Assembly (NCBI GenBank): GCA_014860115.1
Contig: JACZKK010000028.1
Location: 1-50,765, forward strand
Length of the DNA: 50,765 bases
Source: Ignavibacteriaceae bacterium
Lineage (GTDB): Bacteria > Bacteroidota > Ignavibacteria > Ignavibacteriales > Ignavibacteriaceae
Direction of reading: 5' to 3'
Positions within the stretch are counted from its first letter, which is position 1. Each line of letters opens with the position of its first letter. The position numbers and the translations under genes were made by a program. A model generated the notes under the pieces. That model had not been told where the DNA came from, ran no database searches, and saw nothing but the letters and a program-made list of their open reading frames with translations. Of the stretch, positions 41,508-49,806 are shown piece after piece.

Positions 41508-42671
41508 ATGAAACTCTTTCACCTTGTTATTTTCTTATTAATTGTTACCTCGTCTGCATTAACACCACTGTTTGCACAGGATGATGAAGAACCAATAAAT
41601 TATTTCCAGATGGAACCTCTTGATGATAGTTTATTCATCTATATTCAGCAGGCTTTGTTTATTGAGCCTCCCGATCCTAAAGCTGAAATCATTGCGGATC
41701 TCAGAGATGCAAATAATCAAACCATATCTATCAAAGGCGCGCTCTACCCTTTCCTTGCTCTTCCACCTGATTTACGAGCACGTGTAATTACTTTCCCATT
41801 TAAAATAAATCTTGAGGAAGACATTCACTACGGTAGTGTATTCTCCAGAGTAATAGAAAAAATTAAAATTAATAAAGTACTTGATCCACCCACTAAGCAG
41901 CAAATTTCATCAACGATGGGCTACATCAATCCGTTCTTTGAATTGTTCGGCGGTGAAAGACTTGGAATACCAATTAAAAAAGACATCGGATTGTCATTCG
42001 GATTGCTTACAAAATATGAAGGGCCACTAAATACAAATTTCCTGGAAGCCAATTTTCATATTCTTGGCGTTTATGGTGGTGCATACACAAATGTTGATCC
42101 TCTGATAACATCATTTAAAGATAATAATCATAATAATCTTATCTTTACCAACGGTTATCAAATTGGTTATGTTTTTCCATTTGGAAACTTCTTTGAAATC
42201 AGTTTCCTCAGTTCAGTAGATGATTTCTCGGAAAGTCAAAAAACATCATTCCTCAATCCTGACAGAGGGGCTACTGTGTTTAATGAGGATAGTACAATTA
42301 GATATCAAGCTTGGCTTGTTGATGATTCATTCTTGAACTGGGAATTCAGATATCCTGTAAAAGTACTTGGCGCTACAAAAGGCAGAGTGTACGCAGCCAG
42401 ATATTTAAATGAATGGCATTTTGGATTGGACTTTAGAGAAATGTCCCTTGCGGGAAGTACTTTTGACTTTTTATTTGATGCAATGACGAGCAGCGAACAT
42501 AGAAATCCGCAATATGTGATGACTCTAACTATCCAGAAAATTGCCGAAAGTTGGGCATTCAGTGCCTTTTCTATAGGTCCTTCCCTGATTATGTCAAGAT
42601 TAGAGGACGGAGGTTTTGGTGTCTATAAAATTTTTGTGAACATGCGATTTAAAATGGGATCATCACTTTAA
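41508..42671 (+). CDS. Outer-membrane beta-barrel protein with periplasmic N-terminal domain, unknown
   Basis: The 387-residue protein has a signal peptide (MKLFHLVIFLLIVTSSALTPLFAQ), an N-terminal soluble domain at about 25-140 containing DPKAEIIADLRD and LPPDLRARVITFP, and then about 240 residues of alternating amphipathic strands ending in IFVNMRFKMGSSL, as expected for an outer-membrane barrel. No family is recognised. It is the last gene of the three-gene unit, 18 bases after the single-TM protein and before a strong terminator. In a trans-envelope machine it would be the outer-membrane element. Confidence 0.55.
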   Translation: MKLFHLVIFLLIVTSSALTPLFAQDDEEPINYFQMEPLDDSLFIYIQQALFIEPPDPKAEIIADLRDANNQTISIKGALYPFLALPPDLRARVITFPFKINLEEDIHYGSVFSRVIEKIKINKVLDPPTKQQISSTMGYINPFFELFGGERLGIPIKKDIGLSFGLLTKYEGPLNTNFLEANFHILGVYGGAYTNVDPLITSFKDNNHNNLIFTNGYQIGYVFPFGNFFEISFLSSVDDFSESQKTSFLNPDRGATVFNEDSTIRYQAWLVDDSFLNWEFRYPVKVLGATKGRVYAARYLNEWHFGLDFREMSLAGSTFDFLFDAMTSSEHRNPQYVMTLTIQKIAESWAFSAFSIGPSLIMSRLEDGGFGVYKIFVNMRFKMGSSL

Positions 42672-42696
42672 TAAAACTATTCACTCCTTTTTGTTT

Positions 42697-42724
42697 ACCC
42701 CGGACTCAGCTTCCGGGGTTTTTT
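42697..42724 (+). terminator. Rho-independent terminator of the 39554-42671 operon
   Basis: ACCCCGGA and TCCGGGGT form a stem of 7-8 bp around CTCAGCT, followed by a run of six T. It lies 26 bases after the outer-membrane gene and marks the end of the three-gene unit. Confidence 0.88.
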
Positions 42725-42778
42725 ATTTTATACACTTCATAATAATATTTCTCATACTTTCTTTATTAATTTAGAAAT

Positions 42779-43528
42779 ATGAAAAATCAAATCATTCTCT
42801 GGCTAAGCAGTTTAATCATTGTCTTTCTGATTGGTTATGTTAAAAATGTTACGAGCAAAGACTATCCAATTACCGGAACATTTGGAATTGAAGGTAAAAA
42901 AGTTTCTTACAAACTTGATAAATTATCTTTTGATAAGACATCATACAAAAATATTATTATAAGTGACAGTGAAGGAGTAGAGGGAAAATTAGTCTGGATA
43001 AAGAATCAAATACAATATGAAACTGAATTCCAAAAAATTGAAAGAGGACTATCTGGTGAAATTCCCGAACTTGAGCCTGGTCAACAAATCAAATATAAAA
43101 TTATCTTAACGTACCTTGATAAGATATTTGAAATTCCCGAGAAAGATTATGTGACTTTAACTTTCTGGGGTTATATCCCCTCCCCCGTTAATATTATTAA
43201 TTTTATTTTATTATATGGTGGATTGCTAATGTCGGTCAGGTGTGGGCTTGAACTGTTCAACAACAATAAAAACTTGAAAAAATACATAGTAATCGTTTGC
43301 ATTTTCTTTATCACATTAACTATACTTATTCATCCGTTATACAATAGCTATAAATTTGGTGCAATCAACAAAAAAATTCCAAACATTTTAGAACTTCTTG
43401 AACCATTTTATTTAGTAATTATGCTTCTCTGGGTTATCGGCGCCGTAATTATATTTAACAAAAAGTACGTTAGTATAGTTACAATATTTATTTCATCTAC
43501 TACAATTCTGCTATACTTTTTATTATAG
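42779..43528 (+). CDS. Hypothetical membrane protein
   Basis: The protein of 249 residues has an N-terminal signal-anchor helix (about 5-22), a soluble extracytoplasmic region at about 25-130 with beta character (FGIEGKKVSYKLDKLSF and EPGQQIKYKIIL) and then four helices, at about 137-158, 168-187, 207-226 and 230-249. It has no recognised family. It is preceded by a terminator and so is probably transcribed separately. It converges closely on the inositol-phosphatase-family gene (12 bases). Codon use looks like that of its neighbours. Confidence 0.55.
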   Translation: MKNQIILWLSSLIIVFLIGYVKNVTSKDYPITGTFGIEGKKVSYKLDKLSFDKTSYKNIIISDSEGVEGKLVWIKNQIQYETEFQKIERGLSGEIPELEPGQQIKYKIILTYLDKIFEIPEKDYVTLTFWGYIPSPVNIINFILLYGGLLMSVRCGLELFNNNKNLKKYIVIVCIFFITLTILIHPLYNSYKFGAINKKIPNILELLEPFYLVIMLLWVIGAVIIFNKKYVSIVTIFISSTTILLYFLL

Positions 43529-43540
43529 CAAAAGAGTAGT

Positions 43541-44305
43541 CTAATTATTTAACAGTGTTATAATTTCAGAGTGAATTCCAGAAGCTGAAGCAACAGTACT
43601 CTTCCCTTTTACTGCATCATTACCTTGATAATCAGAAATAATACCTCCTGCACCTTTAATAATTGGAATTAAAGGTAGTAAATCCCACGGGGACATTATG
43701 GGGTCAATCATTATATCTGCGTAACCTGTTGCTAGTAAGTAATAGCCATAACAATCTCCCCAATTCCGGTAAAGCTTTACTTTCTTAATTAACATATTGA
43801 ACTTTTCAATGTTTTGATATTTTTCGATATTCAAATGATCTGTTGTAAGAAGAACTGCCTGACTTAGTTCATTACAATTCCTTACCAAAGATTTTTTTCC
43901 ATTAATCAGTGTTTCGACATTGTCCCCAATTAAAAAATCATTTAGTATAGGATGATTGTAAACACCAAGAATTGGCTTATCATTTTTAAGTAGCCCGATT
44001 AAAGTTCCAAAACTATAAGCTCCGCAAATGAAACTTTTCGTTCCATCAATCGGATCTAAAATCCATTTGTTTTCGGCATCTTTATTTGTTTCACCAAATT
44101 CTTCTCCAACTATTCCGTGATCAGGGAAATGTTTCATTATTAGTTCTCGCATAACTTCCTCAGCTTTTCTGTCTGCAATTGTTACGGGAGAATCGTCCTT
44201 TTTGGATTCAACAGAAACATCTGTTCTGAAATACTTTTTTATGACATCAGCACTAGCTTGCGACAGCACCTTGCAAAAATTCTTGTACTCAGTTAATTCA
44301 CTCAT
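43541..44305 (-). CDS. Inositol monophosphatase family phosphatase (HisN-like)
   Basis: At 254 residues this has the three metal-site motifs of the family: GIVGEEFGE near 67-75, WILDPIDGTKSFICG near 81-95 and the late SPWDLLPLIPIIKGAGG with the third acid. FICG and GDCYGYYLLATGYADIMID are typical of histidinol-phosphatases of the HisN type as distinct from SuhB or CysQ, so histidine biosynthesis is a reasonable guess; sugar phosphatase or inositol phosphatase activity cannot be excluded. It is Mg2+-dependent and cytoplasmic. It stands alone, with the tRNA gene upstream on the opposite strand. Confidence 0.85.
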   Translation of the reverse strand: MSELTEYKNFCKVLSQASADVIKKYFRTDVSVESKKDDSPVTIADRKAEEVMRELIMKHFPDHGIVGEEFGETNKDAENKWILDPIDGTKSFICGAYSFGTLIGLLKNDKPILGVYNHPILNDFLIGDNVETLINGKKSLVRNCNELSQAVLLTTDHLNIEKYQNIEKFNMLIKKVKLYRNWGDCYGYYLLATGYADIMIDPIMSPWDLLPLIPIIKGAGGIISDYQGNDAVKGKSTVASASGIHSEIITLLNN

Positions 44306-44354
44306 TCTATGATAGATTTTTATGAAAGATGATAAGAAAATTAACTAAAAATCT

Positions 44355-44386
44355 TTTGTGAGAAGCAGAGGCTATTACTATATTTA
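44355..44386 (+). promoter_or_regulatory. Possible promoter of tRNA-Ser
   Basis: TTTG is followed after 20 bases by TATATTTA, one mismatch from TAnnTTTG, ending 21 bases before the mature tRNA 5' end. Confidence 0.4.
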
Positions 44387-44407
44387 CAGCCCAAAATAGA
44401 CGAATTC

Positions 44408-44497
44408 GGAGAGTTGGCAGAGTGGTTGAATGCGGCGGTCTTGAAAACCGTTAAGGATGCAAGTCCTTCCGGGGTTCGAATCCCTGACTCTCCGCCA
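44408..44497 (+). tRNA. trnS: tRNA-Ser(UGA)
   Basis: The acceptor arm GGAGAGT pairs with ACTCTCC, followed by discriminator G and an encoded CCA. The anticodon loop CTTGAAA gives anticodon TGA (44442-44444). A long variable arm with stem AAGGA/TCCTT and the GGTTCGAATCC T-arm identify a class II serine tRNA. It is complete. No integrase or duplicated 3' end is seen next to it. Confidence 0.96.
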
Positions 44498-44616
44498 CCC
44501 CTCCCCACTCCACACTGACATAGAATAATTTTAGTAGTAATGTGGAAATGATAACATTTAAAATGGTGACGTGTATTACGAGATTCTAAGCAAGTAAATT
44601 TCAAGTTATACCGGTA

Positions 44617-45360
44617 CTATTTCCTATCCTCAAGTGAATGGCTTAATAGCCACTTATATATATCAGGATTATTATAAGTCTCTGTCCATGAATCATGATT
44701 TGCTTCAGGATAAATTGTGAACTTCACTGAACCACCAGCTTGTTCCAGAGCATCCACCATTTTTTTACCATCTTCAATTGCGACGATATCATCTTTAGCT
44801 CCGTGAAAAGCCCAAACGGGAACATCTTTTAAAACATAGACATCCTGTGAATAACCACGCGCACAGACCGGAATAATCGCAGCAAATCTTTCTGGATTCT
44901 GAATTGCCAATGACCAGGTCGCATGACCACCCATACTTAAACCTGTTAAATAAACCCTGCTTTTATCGACATTGTATTTTGATACTATTTCATTTAAAAG
45001 AGTAATAAGCAACTTATTATCCCATGTTGTTCTCTCTGGACATTGAGGTGAGACTATAATGAATGGAAATTTTTGTCCCTCTTCAATAAGCCTGGGCGGA
45101 CCGTTTCTTTTTACAAATTCAATATCTGAGCCTCTTTCACCAGCACCATGCAGAAACAGTACTAACGGCCACTCTTGTGAAGTAGTCTCATAACCTTCCG
45201 GTAAATAAATAAGGTAGTCAGTTTTATAAGTTTGAGAAACTACACGATGGAATTTTTGAGGAATATTTTTACCGGTTACATTCTGGTGCTGTGCAAAGGC
45301 ATGATCAAGTAAGGTTATAAATATAGATAAAAATAAAATGTTCTTGACGAAAATTTTCAT
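44617..45360 (-). CDS. Secreted alpha/beta hydrolase, esterase (COG4099-like, polyhydroxybutyrate/feruloyl esterase type)
   Basis: The 247-residue protein has a signal peptide (cleavage likely after HAFA) and an alpha/beta hydrolase fold: LVLFLHGAGERGSD near 67-79 (oxyanion region), nucleophile Ser142 in TGLSMGGHATW, Asp190 or 191 in HGAKDDIV and His222 in PEANHDSW. This pattern fits periplasmic or extracellular esterases of the LpqC/COG4099 group, which cleave feruloyl or other acyl esters on polysaccharides. Downstream of, and close to, a carbohydrate ABC importer operon on the same strand, it suits release of acyl groups from imported sugar material. The substrate is inferred only. Confidence 0.8.
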   Translation of the reverse strand: MKIFVKNILFLSIFITLLDHAFAQHQNVTGKNIPQKFHRVVSQTYKTDYLIYLPEGYETTSQEWPLVLFLHGAGERGSDIEFVKRNGPPRLIEEGQKFPFIIVSPQCPERTTWDNKLLITLLNEIVSKYNVDKSRVYLTGLSMGGHATWSLAIQNPERFAAIIPVCARGYSQDVYVLKDVPVWAFHGAKDDIVAIEDGKKMVDALEQAGGSVKFTIYPEANHDSWTETYNNPDIYKWLLSHSLEDRK

Positions 45361-45410
45361 ATTAAACTCGAAACGAAATTAATGGATTTGTCAAAAAATA
45401 AAAACTTTAA

Positions 45411-46505
45411 CTAAAGCGTATTTCCGTTTACTTTATCAAAAAAATAAATTTTGTCCTTGTTGATCTGCATTGAGTAATTGTTTCCCGATTTATACTGCTG
45501 ATTCGGATTACCCCTTGCAATCATTTGAGTTTCTTGTAAAGTAAAGTATAATAAAGTCTCGTTACCCATAGGCTCCACAACTTCCACTAGTACAGAAATA
45601 TCTCCAGCTATGGATTTTTCACTGCTGAGTAAAACATCTTCGGGTCTGATACCGATTGTTATTTCTTTATCGCGATATTGCTGTAACTTCCTGTTGTTCA
45701 TCTCACCGAGCGCTATCCTAATATTTAAATTATCAATCACAAAGTACAATTTATCTGATTGAACAATCCTCCCATTTATAAAATTCATCGCCGGGCTGCC
45801 AATAAATCCTGCGACAAATTTATTCAGTGGATTGCTGTACAATTCCATAGGTGCACCAATCTGTTGAACCTCTCCATCTTTAAGTATTACTATTTTGTCC
45901 CCCATCGTCATTGCTTCTGTCTGGTCATGAGTTACGTAGATCATGGTCGCACCGAGATTTTTATGCAGCTTAGAAATCTCTGTACGCATCTGCACTCGAA
46001 GTTTTGCATCGAGATTACTGAGTGGCTCATCAAATAAAAATACTTTTGGTTTTCTAACAATTGCTCTGCCGACTGCTACTCTTTGTCTTTGCCCACCAGA
46101 AAGTTGTCTGGGTTTACGATTTAGATAGTCCTGCAAATTTAGAATCATGGCAGCTTCTTCAACTCTTTGCTTGATTTCATTTTTATCATACTTCCTTAAC
46201 TTCAAACCAAAAGCAATATTTTCAAACACCGACATATGAGGATATAATGCATAATTCTGAAATACCATCGCAATATCACGATCCTTTGGCGGAATGTTGT
46301 TCACGATTTTCCCATCAATAAAAATTTCACCTGATGTAATCTCTTCCAACCCTGCAATCATCCTTAGTACAGTTGATTTCCCGCAGCCGGACGGACCAAC
46401 CAGAACAACAAATTCTTTGTCATTTATTTCCAGGCTAACGTTTTTTACTGCAACGCTGCCGCCCTCATAAATTTTTGTTACATTTTTAAGTAGTACCGTT
46501 GCCAT
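45411..46505 (-). CDS. Carbohydrate ABC importer ATPase, UgpC/MalK/MsmK family
   Basis: This 364-residue ATPase has Walker A GPSGCGKST at 37-45, signature QLSGGQRQRVAVGRAIVRKP, Walker B VFLFDEPLSNLDAKLR and H-loop YVTHDQTEAMTMGD, followed by the C-terminal TOBE domains typical of MalK/UgpC-type ATPases (GIRPEDVLL near 290). These energise sugar or glycerol-phosphate import permeases. It is the last gene of the transport operon, 14 bases after the parvulin-like gene; the two permeases and binding protein are upstream. Confidence 0.92.
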   Translation of the reverse strand: MATVLLKNVTKIYEGGSVAVKNVSLEINDKEFVVLVGPSGCGKSTVLRMIAGLEEITSGEIFIDGKIVNNIPPKDRDIAMVFQNYALYPHMSVFENIAFGLKLRKYDKNEIKQRVEEAAMILNLQDYLNRKPRQLSGGQRQRVAVGRAIVRKPKVFLFDEPLSNLDAKLRVQMRTEISKLHKNLGATMIYVTHDQTEAMTMGDKIVILKDGEVQQIGAPMELYSNPLNKFVAGFIGSPAMNFINGRIVQSDKLYFVIDNLNIRIALGEMNNRKLQQYRDKEITIGIRPEDVLLSSEKSIAGDISVLVEVVEPMGNETLLYFTLQETQMIARGNPNQQYKSGNNYSMQINKDKIYFFDKVNGNTL

Positions 46506-46519
46506 AATTGAATGTCCTT

Positions 46520-48079
46520 TTAAGGTAAAGAAGTTTTTTCATTCTGCATTAAGTAATACCATTCATACATTGGAATAGTAATTGGGAATGCAGCTATCCT
46601 TCCGCCAAAACCAATTAACTTATAAGTAAATGTGTTTAATTCAGATAATTCAAGATTATCAATTACCTGATCGTAAATCTGCAAGGAATATTTTTTAGCA
46701 TACTCAATCGTCTTTTCAGTTAAAATATTCTGGAGTTTGTTTAATTCAAGTTGAGTTTTGAAAACACTTTTTTGTTCTACTGAGGTTGTATCGTTATTCT
46801 TCAAATCCAAATAATCACTTGATTCATCCTCACTTATCTTTGCAGAATCGTAAAACGATTCCATCATTAATTTTGACATATAATGATCTCTCCACATTGA
46901 AACTCCATTCATCACTTCACGATTATTCGTAAGCCCTCTTTTAATTCCTTCCCGAACTAACATTTCGTCTTCAATATAATTTCTCACTGCAGCACTCAGA
47001 GTTTTTTTGATATGTTCTTCAGAGAGGTTATTAAGCTCAAATTTTTGATAATATAAATAATAAAGGAAATCCCTCGCAGATGCACTACCATCTTCAAATT
47101 TTATGAAAGGACTGTTTAGCTCCGATAAGTTCACTTTGTTAATTGTTTTTAATATTTGTTTTTCAGAAAGAATTAGATTGAATAAAGAATCATTTAGTTT
47201 TGATGTATATTCCGTTGATAAAACATCATACATGGAATCAAATATCTTGAAGAAGATTTTTTTATCAGCCTCAATTCTTCTTCCTCCAATCAAACTATCA
47301 AGATAGGCACTACCAACTTGCTGAACCTTTCTATCCTGTAAAGTTTTTTTAACCAAATTCTTTGCATGTTCGCTTGATAGATTAATTCCCGGGTTCTGAT
47401 TCTCACTTACAAGTTTGAAAATAAACCACCCCTCCCCTGATTTTATTGGCAGAGAAATGCTTCCTGGGTTCATTCCAAATAGTAGATCTTCAACATTTTC
47501 ATCCTCAATCGATCCATAAACAATTCTTACCGGAGTTTGCTGCAGGTTATTTTCTTTTCTTGTTGAAAGGACTGAATCAAAATCAGCACCTTTAAGAAGC
47601 TGATCTGAAATTCTGAAAATCTCTGATGAATCTTCCGTTGATATTATTTTAACAAATAGTTCAAGTGTAACCCGCTGCAATCCAGTATTTATCTCATCAT
47701 TCGATATTTTGATCTTTGGCTCAACTTCGGTTTTATACAATTCATCTTTGATTAATAATCTTCGAAGTGATTCGAAAGAATATTTAACTGATTCAAGAGT
47801 ATCGAACCTTCTTTGCGCCCCTTCAAGTGCCCACAGTTTTTCTGCTATCAATGAATAGAGAAATTCTTTTTTAACAGTATTTAAATCGTCATTTGAATAA
47901 TTTAAATGAGGCATAAACTCATATCGATCTCTGAATTCCTCAACAGTAATTTCTGATGTGCCAACTTTTGCTAAAACAGCATTTTCCTCTTGGGAATAGC
48001 TAACATTCATTAAAGCAAAAAATGCCATGCCAAACACAATCCATACACCCGCATAAATTTTTAATTTATAATTTTTCAT
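46520..48079 (-). CDS. Parvulin-like peptidyl-prolyl isomerase / SurA-related periplasmic protein
   Basis: The 519-residue protein has a signal peptide (ending SYSQ) and a SurA-like head: AKVGTSEITVEEFRDRYEFMP near 37-57, a helical chaperone region to about 125, then a parvulin-like domain at about 130-235 (LELFVKIISTED, GSIEDENVEDLLFGMNPGSISLPIKSGEGWFIFKL). The second half is helical with no clear family. The isomerase active residues cannot be judged by eye. It probably helps fold or protect exported proteins. Its position inside a sugar importer operon, between permease and ATPase genes, is unusual. It could be a dedicated chaperone of the binding protein or an insertion into the operon. 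Confidence 0.65.
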   Translation of the reverse strand: MKNYKLKIYAGVWIVFGMAFFALMNVSYSQEENAVLAKVGTSEITVEEFRDRYEFMPHLNYSNDDLNTVKKEFLYSLIAEKLWALEGAQRRFDTLESVKYSFESLRRLLIKDELYKTEVEPKIKISNDEINTGLQRVTLELFVKIISTEDSSEIFRISDQLLKGADFDSVLSTRKENNLQQTPVRIVYGSIEDENVEDLLFGMNPGSISLPIKSGEGWFIFKLVSENQNPGINLSSEHAKNLVKKTLQDRKVQQVGSAYLDSLIGGRRIEADKKIFFKIFDSMYDVLSTEYTSKLNDSLFNLILSEKQILKTINKVNLSELNSPFIKFEDGSASARDFLYYLYYQKFELNNLSEEHIKKTLSAAVRNYIEDEMLVREGIKRGLTNNREVMNGVSMWRDHYMSKLMMESFYDSAKISEDESSDYLDLKNNDTTSVEQKSVFKTQLELNKLQNILTEKTIEYAKKYSLQIYDQVIDNLELSELNTFTYKLIGFGGRIAAFPITIPMYEWYYLMQNEKTSLP

Positions 48080-48085
48080 TTTTAA

Positions 48086-48895
48086 TTATTCTTTTACACT
48101 TCCCATCATAATTCCTTTGATGTAATATCTTTGTAGGGCAAGAAAGACTATTATTACAGGGATTATCGTTAGCACAGAACCAGCCATCATCAGTTCAGGA
48201 TCGCGTGTATGCTCAAGCATTAAATTAGAAAGAGCTACTGGCAGAGTGTACATCGATTCATCAGTTAACGCAATCAGCGGCCAAAGGAAATCATTCCAGG
48301 TTCCAAGAAATGTGAATATTCCAAGTGTAACTAAAATTGGGACTGCAAGTGGGAGAATTATTTTTCGGTAAATCTGAAAGTCAGTTGCACCATCCATTCT
48401 TGCTGCTTCAATAAGACTATCTGGAATTGACAAACAATGCTGTCTGATTAAAAATATTCCGAAGATGTTTGCCATTCCGGTTATGATAATGGCCATATAT
48501 GTATTGATCAATCCAACTGATTTCAGCATAAGAAACAATGGCAGCATCGTAATCTGGCTTGGCACAATCATATTGACTAATAAAAGATTAAATAATTTAT
48601 CTTTTCCTTTGAATCTGTACTTTGCAAATGCATAGCCAGCCATCGAATTAAAAAATAGCGATATTGTTGTAACTACAACAGAAAGAAAAATGCTGTTAAA
48701 GAAATTCCTCGCTATGTTCAATCTTGTAAAAAGTGTTTGATACTGCTGAAGAACAACTTCCTCAGGAAAAAATTTTGGTGGGAATACGCTTGCTGCACCA
48801 TCCGTCATAAGCGAAGTTGAAAGCATCCAGATGAACGGAATTAATGTTACAACTGAGGTAACAATCAGAAAGCTATATAAAAGTATTTTTTTCAT
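48086..48895 (-). CDS. Carbohydrate ABC transporter permease (MalG/UgpE family)
   Basis: At 269 residues with six helices it has the inner-membrane permease layout of the MalG family: SLMTDGAASVFPPKFFPEE in the first loop and the EAA coupling motif SLIEAARMDGATDFQIYRKIILPLAVPIL (core EAARMDGATDFQIYRKIILP). It pairs with the MalF-like permease and the MalK-like ATPase to import a sugar. It overlaps the MalF-like gene by four bases (ATGA) and precedes the parvulin-like gene by 6 bases. Confidence 0.9.
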   Translation of the reverse strand: MKKILLYSFLIVTSVVTLIPFIWMLSTSLMTDGAASVFPPKFFPEEVVLQQYQTLFTRLNIARNFFNSIFLSVVVTTISLFFNSMAGYAFAKYRFKGKDKLFNLLLVNMIVPSQITMLPLFLMLKSVGLINTYMAIIITGMANIFGIFLIRQHCLSIPDSLIEAARMDGATDFQIYRKIILPLAVPILVTLGIFTFLGTWNDFLWPLIALTDESMYTLPVALSNLMLEHTRDPELMMAGSVLTIIPVIIVFLALQRYYIKGIMMGSVKE

Positions 48896-49806
48896 TTTGA
48901 AGTGATCTTTTGAACTTTAAATTGAATCACCGTGATAATTAAAATGATAAAGAAGAGAACAAATGCTATCGAAGCTGAATAACCCATATTCCACCATCTG
49001 AAACCTTCCTGGTACATATACTGCACAATACTTAAAGTTGAATTCAATGGTCCGCCCTGTGTCATAATATATGGTTCGGCAAAAAGCTGGAAATATCCGA
49101 CAATTGTAATGATGCTAATGAATAAAGTTGTCGGGGCAAGCAACGGAAGTGTGATTGATTTAAATTTCTGCCATTCATTTGCACCTTCAAGAGAAGCAGC
49201 TTCATAAAGATCGTCAGGAATATTTTGCAAACCAGCTATGAAGATTATCATGCTGTAACCAAAACTTTTCCATACAGACATAATCACAATTGCAGGCATC
49301 GCCCAGTTTGGATCACCAAGCCAGTCAATTGGATTGACGCCAATCAAACCGAGAAAATAATTTAAGATCCCAAACTTCGGATGATAAATGAATCTCCAAA
49401 CAATTGCTACGGCAACCAGGGTTGTTACGTAAGGCATAAAATAGCTTAGTCTGAAGATTGATTTGTACTTGAGTAATTTAGAATTTAATAACAGAGCAGC
49501 GCTTAGAGATACTGCTATAGATAAAGGTGTTGCAAGTATCACATAATACGATGTATTCTTTAACGACAGCCAGAATAACGGATCTTCAAAAAGTCTTATA
49601 TAGTTATTTATTCCTACGAACCTTAGTGTATTGAAGTTTCCTAAAGCATAAATATCAAAATCAGTGAAGCTGATAACAAACGCTGCTATAACCGGGATGA
49701 AAAAGAAAATGAGAATTGCCAGCAAAGCAGGCGCAATAAAAAAGTAAGCAGCTGTTGATGCGAATGAATAAGAGTTCTTTATATTTTTCTTCTCTTTACT
49801 ATTCAT
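48892..49806 (-). CDS. Carbohydrate ABC transporter permease (MalF/UgpA family)
   Basis: The protein of about 304 residues has six helices and the coupling motif LYEAASLEGANEWQKFKSITLPLLAPTT (core YEAASLEGANEWQKFKSITL). The IPVIAAFVISFTDFDIYA stretch and the QLFAEPYIMTQGGP motif before the last helices are typical of the sugar permease family. The chosen ATG lies inside the end of the binding-protein gene (8-base overlap); a longer form from a TTG would overlap it by 41 bases and has no similarity support. It works with the next permease as a heterodimer. Confidence 0.9.
   Translation of the reverse strand: MNSKEKKNIKNSYSFASTAAYFFIAPALLAILIFFFIPVIAAFVISFTDFDIYALGNFNTLRFVGINNYIRLFEDPLFWLSLKNTSYYVILATPLSIAVSLSAALLLNSKLLKYKSIFRLSYFMPYVTTLVAVAIVWRFIYHPKFGILNYFLGLIGVNPIDWLGDPNWAMPAIVIMSVWKSFGYSMIIFIAGLQNIPDDLYEAASLEGANEWQKFKSITLPLLAPTTLFISIITIVGYFQLFAEPYIMTQGGPLNSTLSIVQYMYQEGFRWWNMGYSASIAFVLFFIILIITVIQFKVQKITSK

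Noticed and set aside
44341-44604. Minus-strand reading frame of 87 codons over the tRNA-Ser gene
   Set aside because: It is the antisense of a tRNA and contains the familiar spurious phrase SGIRTPEGLASL found in many mis-annotated proteins; the tRNA explains the sequence fully.
44408-44616. Integration site of a mobile element at the tRNA-Ser 3' end
   Set aside because: No integrase, no duplicated tRNA end and no change in gene type on either side.
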